A stretch of DNA of 7,362 bases. Origin: Phycisphaera mikurensis NBRC 102666. Its GTDB lineage: Bacteria > Planctomycetota > Phycisphaerae > Phycisphaerales > SM1A02. Under the pieces are notes generated by a model, which saw only the letters and a program-made list of their open reading frames with translations, did not search any database and was not told where the DNA came from. The stretch lies in NCBI GenBank assembly GCA_945870475.1, contig CAMBSR010000108.1, positions 1-7,362 on the forward strand. The letters are read 5' to 3'. The translations under genes and the position numbers were made by a program. Shown one piece after another: positions 7,243 through 7,362 of this stretch. The first letter of the stretch is position 1. Each line of letters opens with the position of its first letter.

Positions 7243-7256
7243 GGCAGGGTACTGCC
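7243..7256. repeat. Short inverted repeat in front of the phosphatase gene
   Basis: GGCAG (7243-7247) and CTGCC (7252-7256) are perfect inverted arms around a 4-base centre. The site covers the putative -10 element and ends 4 bp before the start codon, so it could be a small operator or an mRNA hairpin. At five base pairs it may also be chance in a GC-rich sequence. Confidence 0.25.
7246..7251 (-). promoter_or_regulatory. Possible -10 element (TANNNT) for a leaderless phosphatase-ribD mRNA
   Basis: On the minus strand TACCCT is followed by six bases and then the ATG of the phosphatase gene. This is the spacing of a -10 box in leaderless transcripts, and no Shine-Dalgarno sequence lies in front of that ATG, which fits. 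No convincing -35 box is visible. Only about 34 bp separate the upstream gene's terminator stem from this ATG, so a promoter for the operon must lie here or overlap the terminator. Confidence 0.3.
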
Positions 7257-7266
7257 CGGCGTGCGC

Positions 7267-7303
7267 AAAAACACGCAGGGCCCGCCATTCGACGGGCCCT
7301 GCG
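7267..7303 (-). terminator. Rho-independent terminator of the gene entering from the right
   Basis: CGCAGGGCCCG (7274-7284) pairs perfectly with CGGGCCCTGCG (7293-7303): an 11-bp GC-rich stem with an 8-base loop. Read on the minus strand it is followed by TGTTTTT (7273-7267), a U-tract; on the plus strand no T-run follows, so it acts leftward. It lies 23 bp past the stop of the partial gene at the right edge and separates that gene from the phosphatase-ribD operon. Confidence 0.88.
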
Positions 7304-7326
7304 GAAATCTCACGTGCGGTTCGCGA

Positions 7327-7362
7327 TCACTGCTTCGCGAGCACTTCCTGCTTGAGGCGCTC
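7327..7362 (-). CDS. C-terminal end of an unidentified protein
   Basis: The minus strand reads ERLKQEVLAKQ and a TGA stop, running in from the right edge. The reading frame is supported by the strong minus-strand terminator just downstream. Eleven charged, helix-like residues are too few to name the protein. Confidence 0.55.
   Translation of the reverse strand, partial: ERLKQEVLAKQ

Noticed and set aside
1..7362. tRNA, rRNA, CRISPR array, insertion sequence or attachment site
   Set aside because: The window is almost completely covered by coding sequence. I saw no direct repeat array, transposase, terminal inverted repeats or RNA gene signature.

Overview
The window is a GC-rich, gene-dense bacterial chromosomal segment. 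It holds two compact, convergent gene sets and no RNA genes, insertion sequences or CRISPR arrays. The gene content suggests a member of the Planctomycetota, perhaps Phycisphaerae: a gliding-type (Gld-like) ABC ATPase, a fused GldF/GldG-like permease and a DUF4340 protein, with a SpoIIE-type phosphatase nearby. This placement is an inference from gene content and composition. No marker gene is complete enough to prove it.

Region 1 (plus strand, 1-4589) is an operon of three tightly coupled genes. It starts with the C-terminal part of an ABC-transporter ATPase, cut by the window edge. A 4-nt ATGA overlap leads into a 918-residue membrane protein that joins an ABC-2/GldF-like permease to a GldG-like extracytoplasmic domain. 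A GTGA overlap then leads into a membrane-anchored DUF4340 protein that appears to be built from three copies of one unit. Together they look like one envelope complex: the ATPase drives the permease, and the GldG-like and DUF4340 parts sit outside the cytoplasmic membrane. Substrate and physiological role are unknown.

Region 2 (minus strand, 7239-4571) is a two-gene operon. The first gene encodes a membrane protein with six predicted helices and a C-terminal PP2C/SpoIIE-type serine phosphatase domain. Its stop codon overlaps (GTGA) the start of ribD, the bifunctional riboflavin deaminase/reductase. The 3' ends of the two operons overlap by 19 bp, with no canonical terminator between them.

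Region 3 (7240-7362) contains a short promoter-like stretch, a strong intrinsic terminator reading leftward, and the last 11 codons of another minus-strand gene that enters from the right. All intergenic stretches are under 100 bp, so there is no large unexplained gap.
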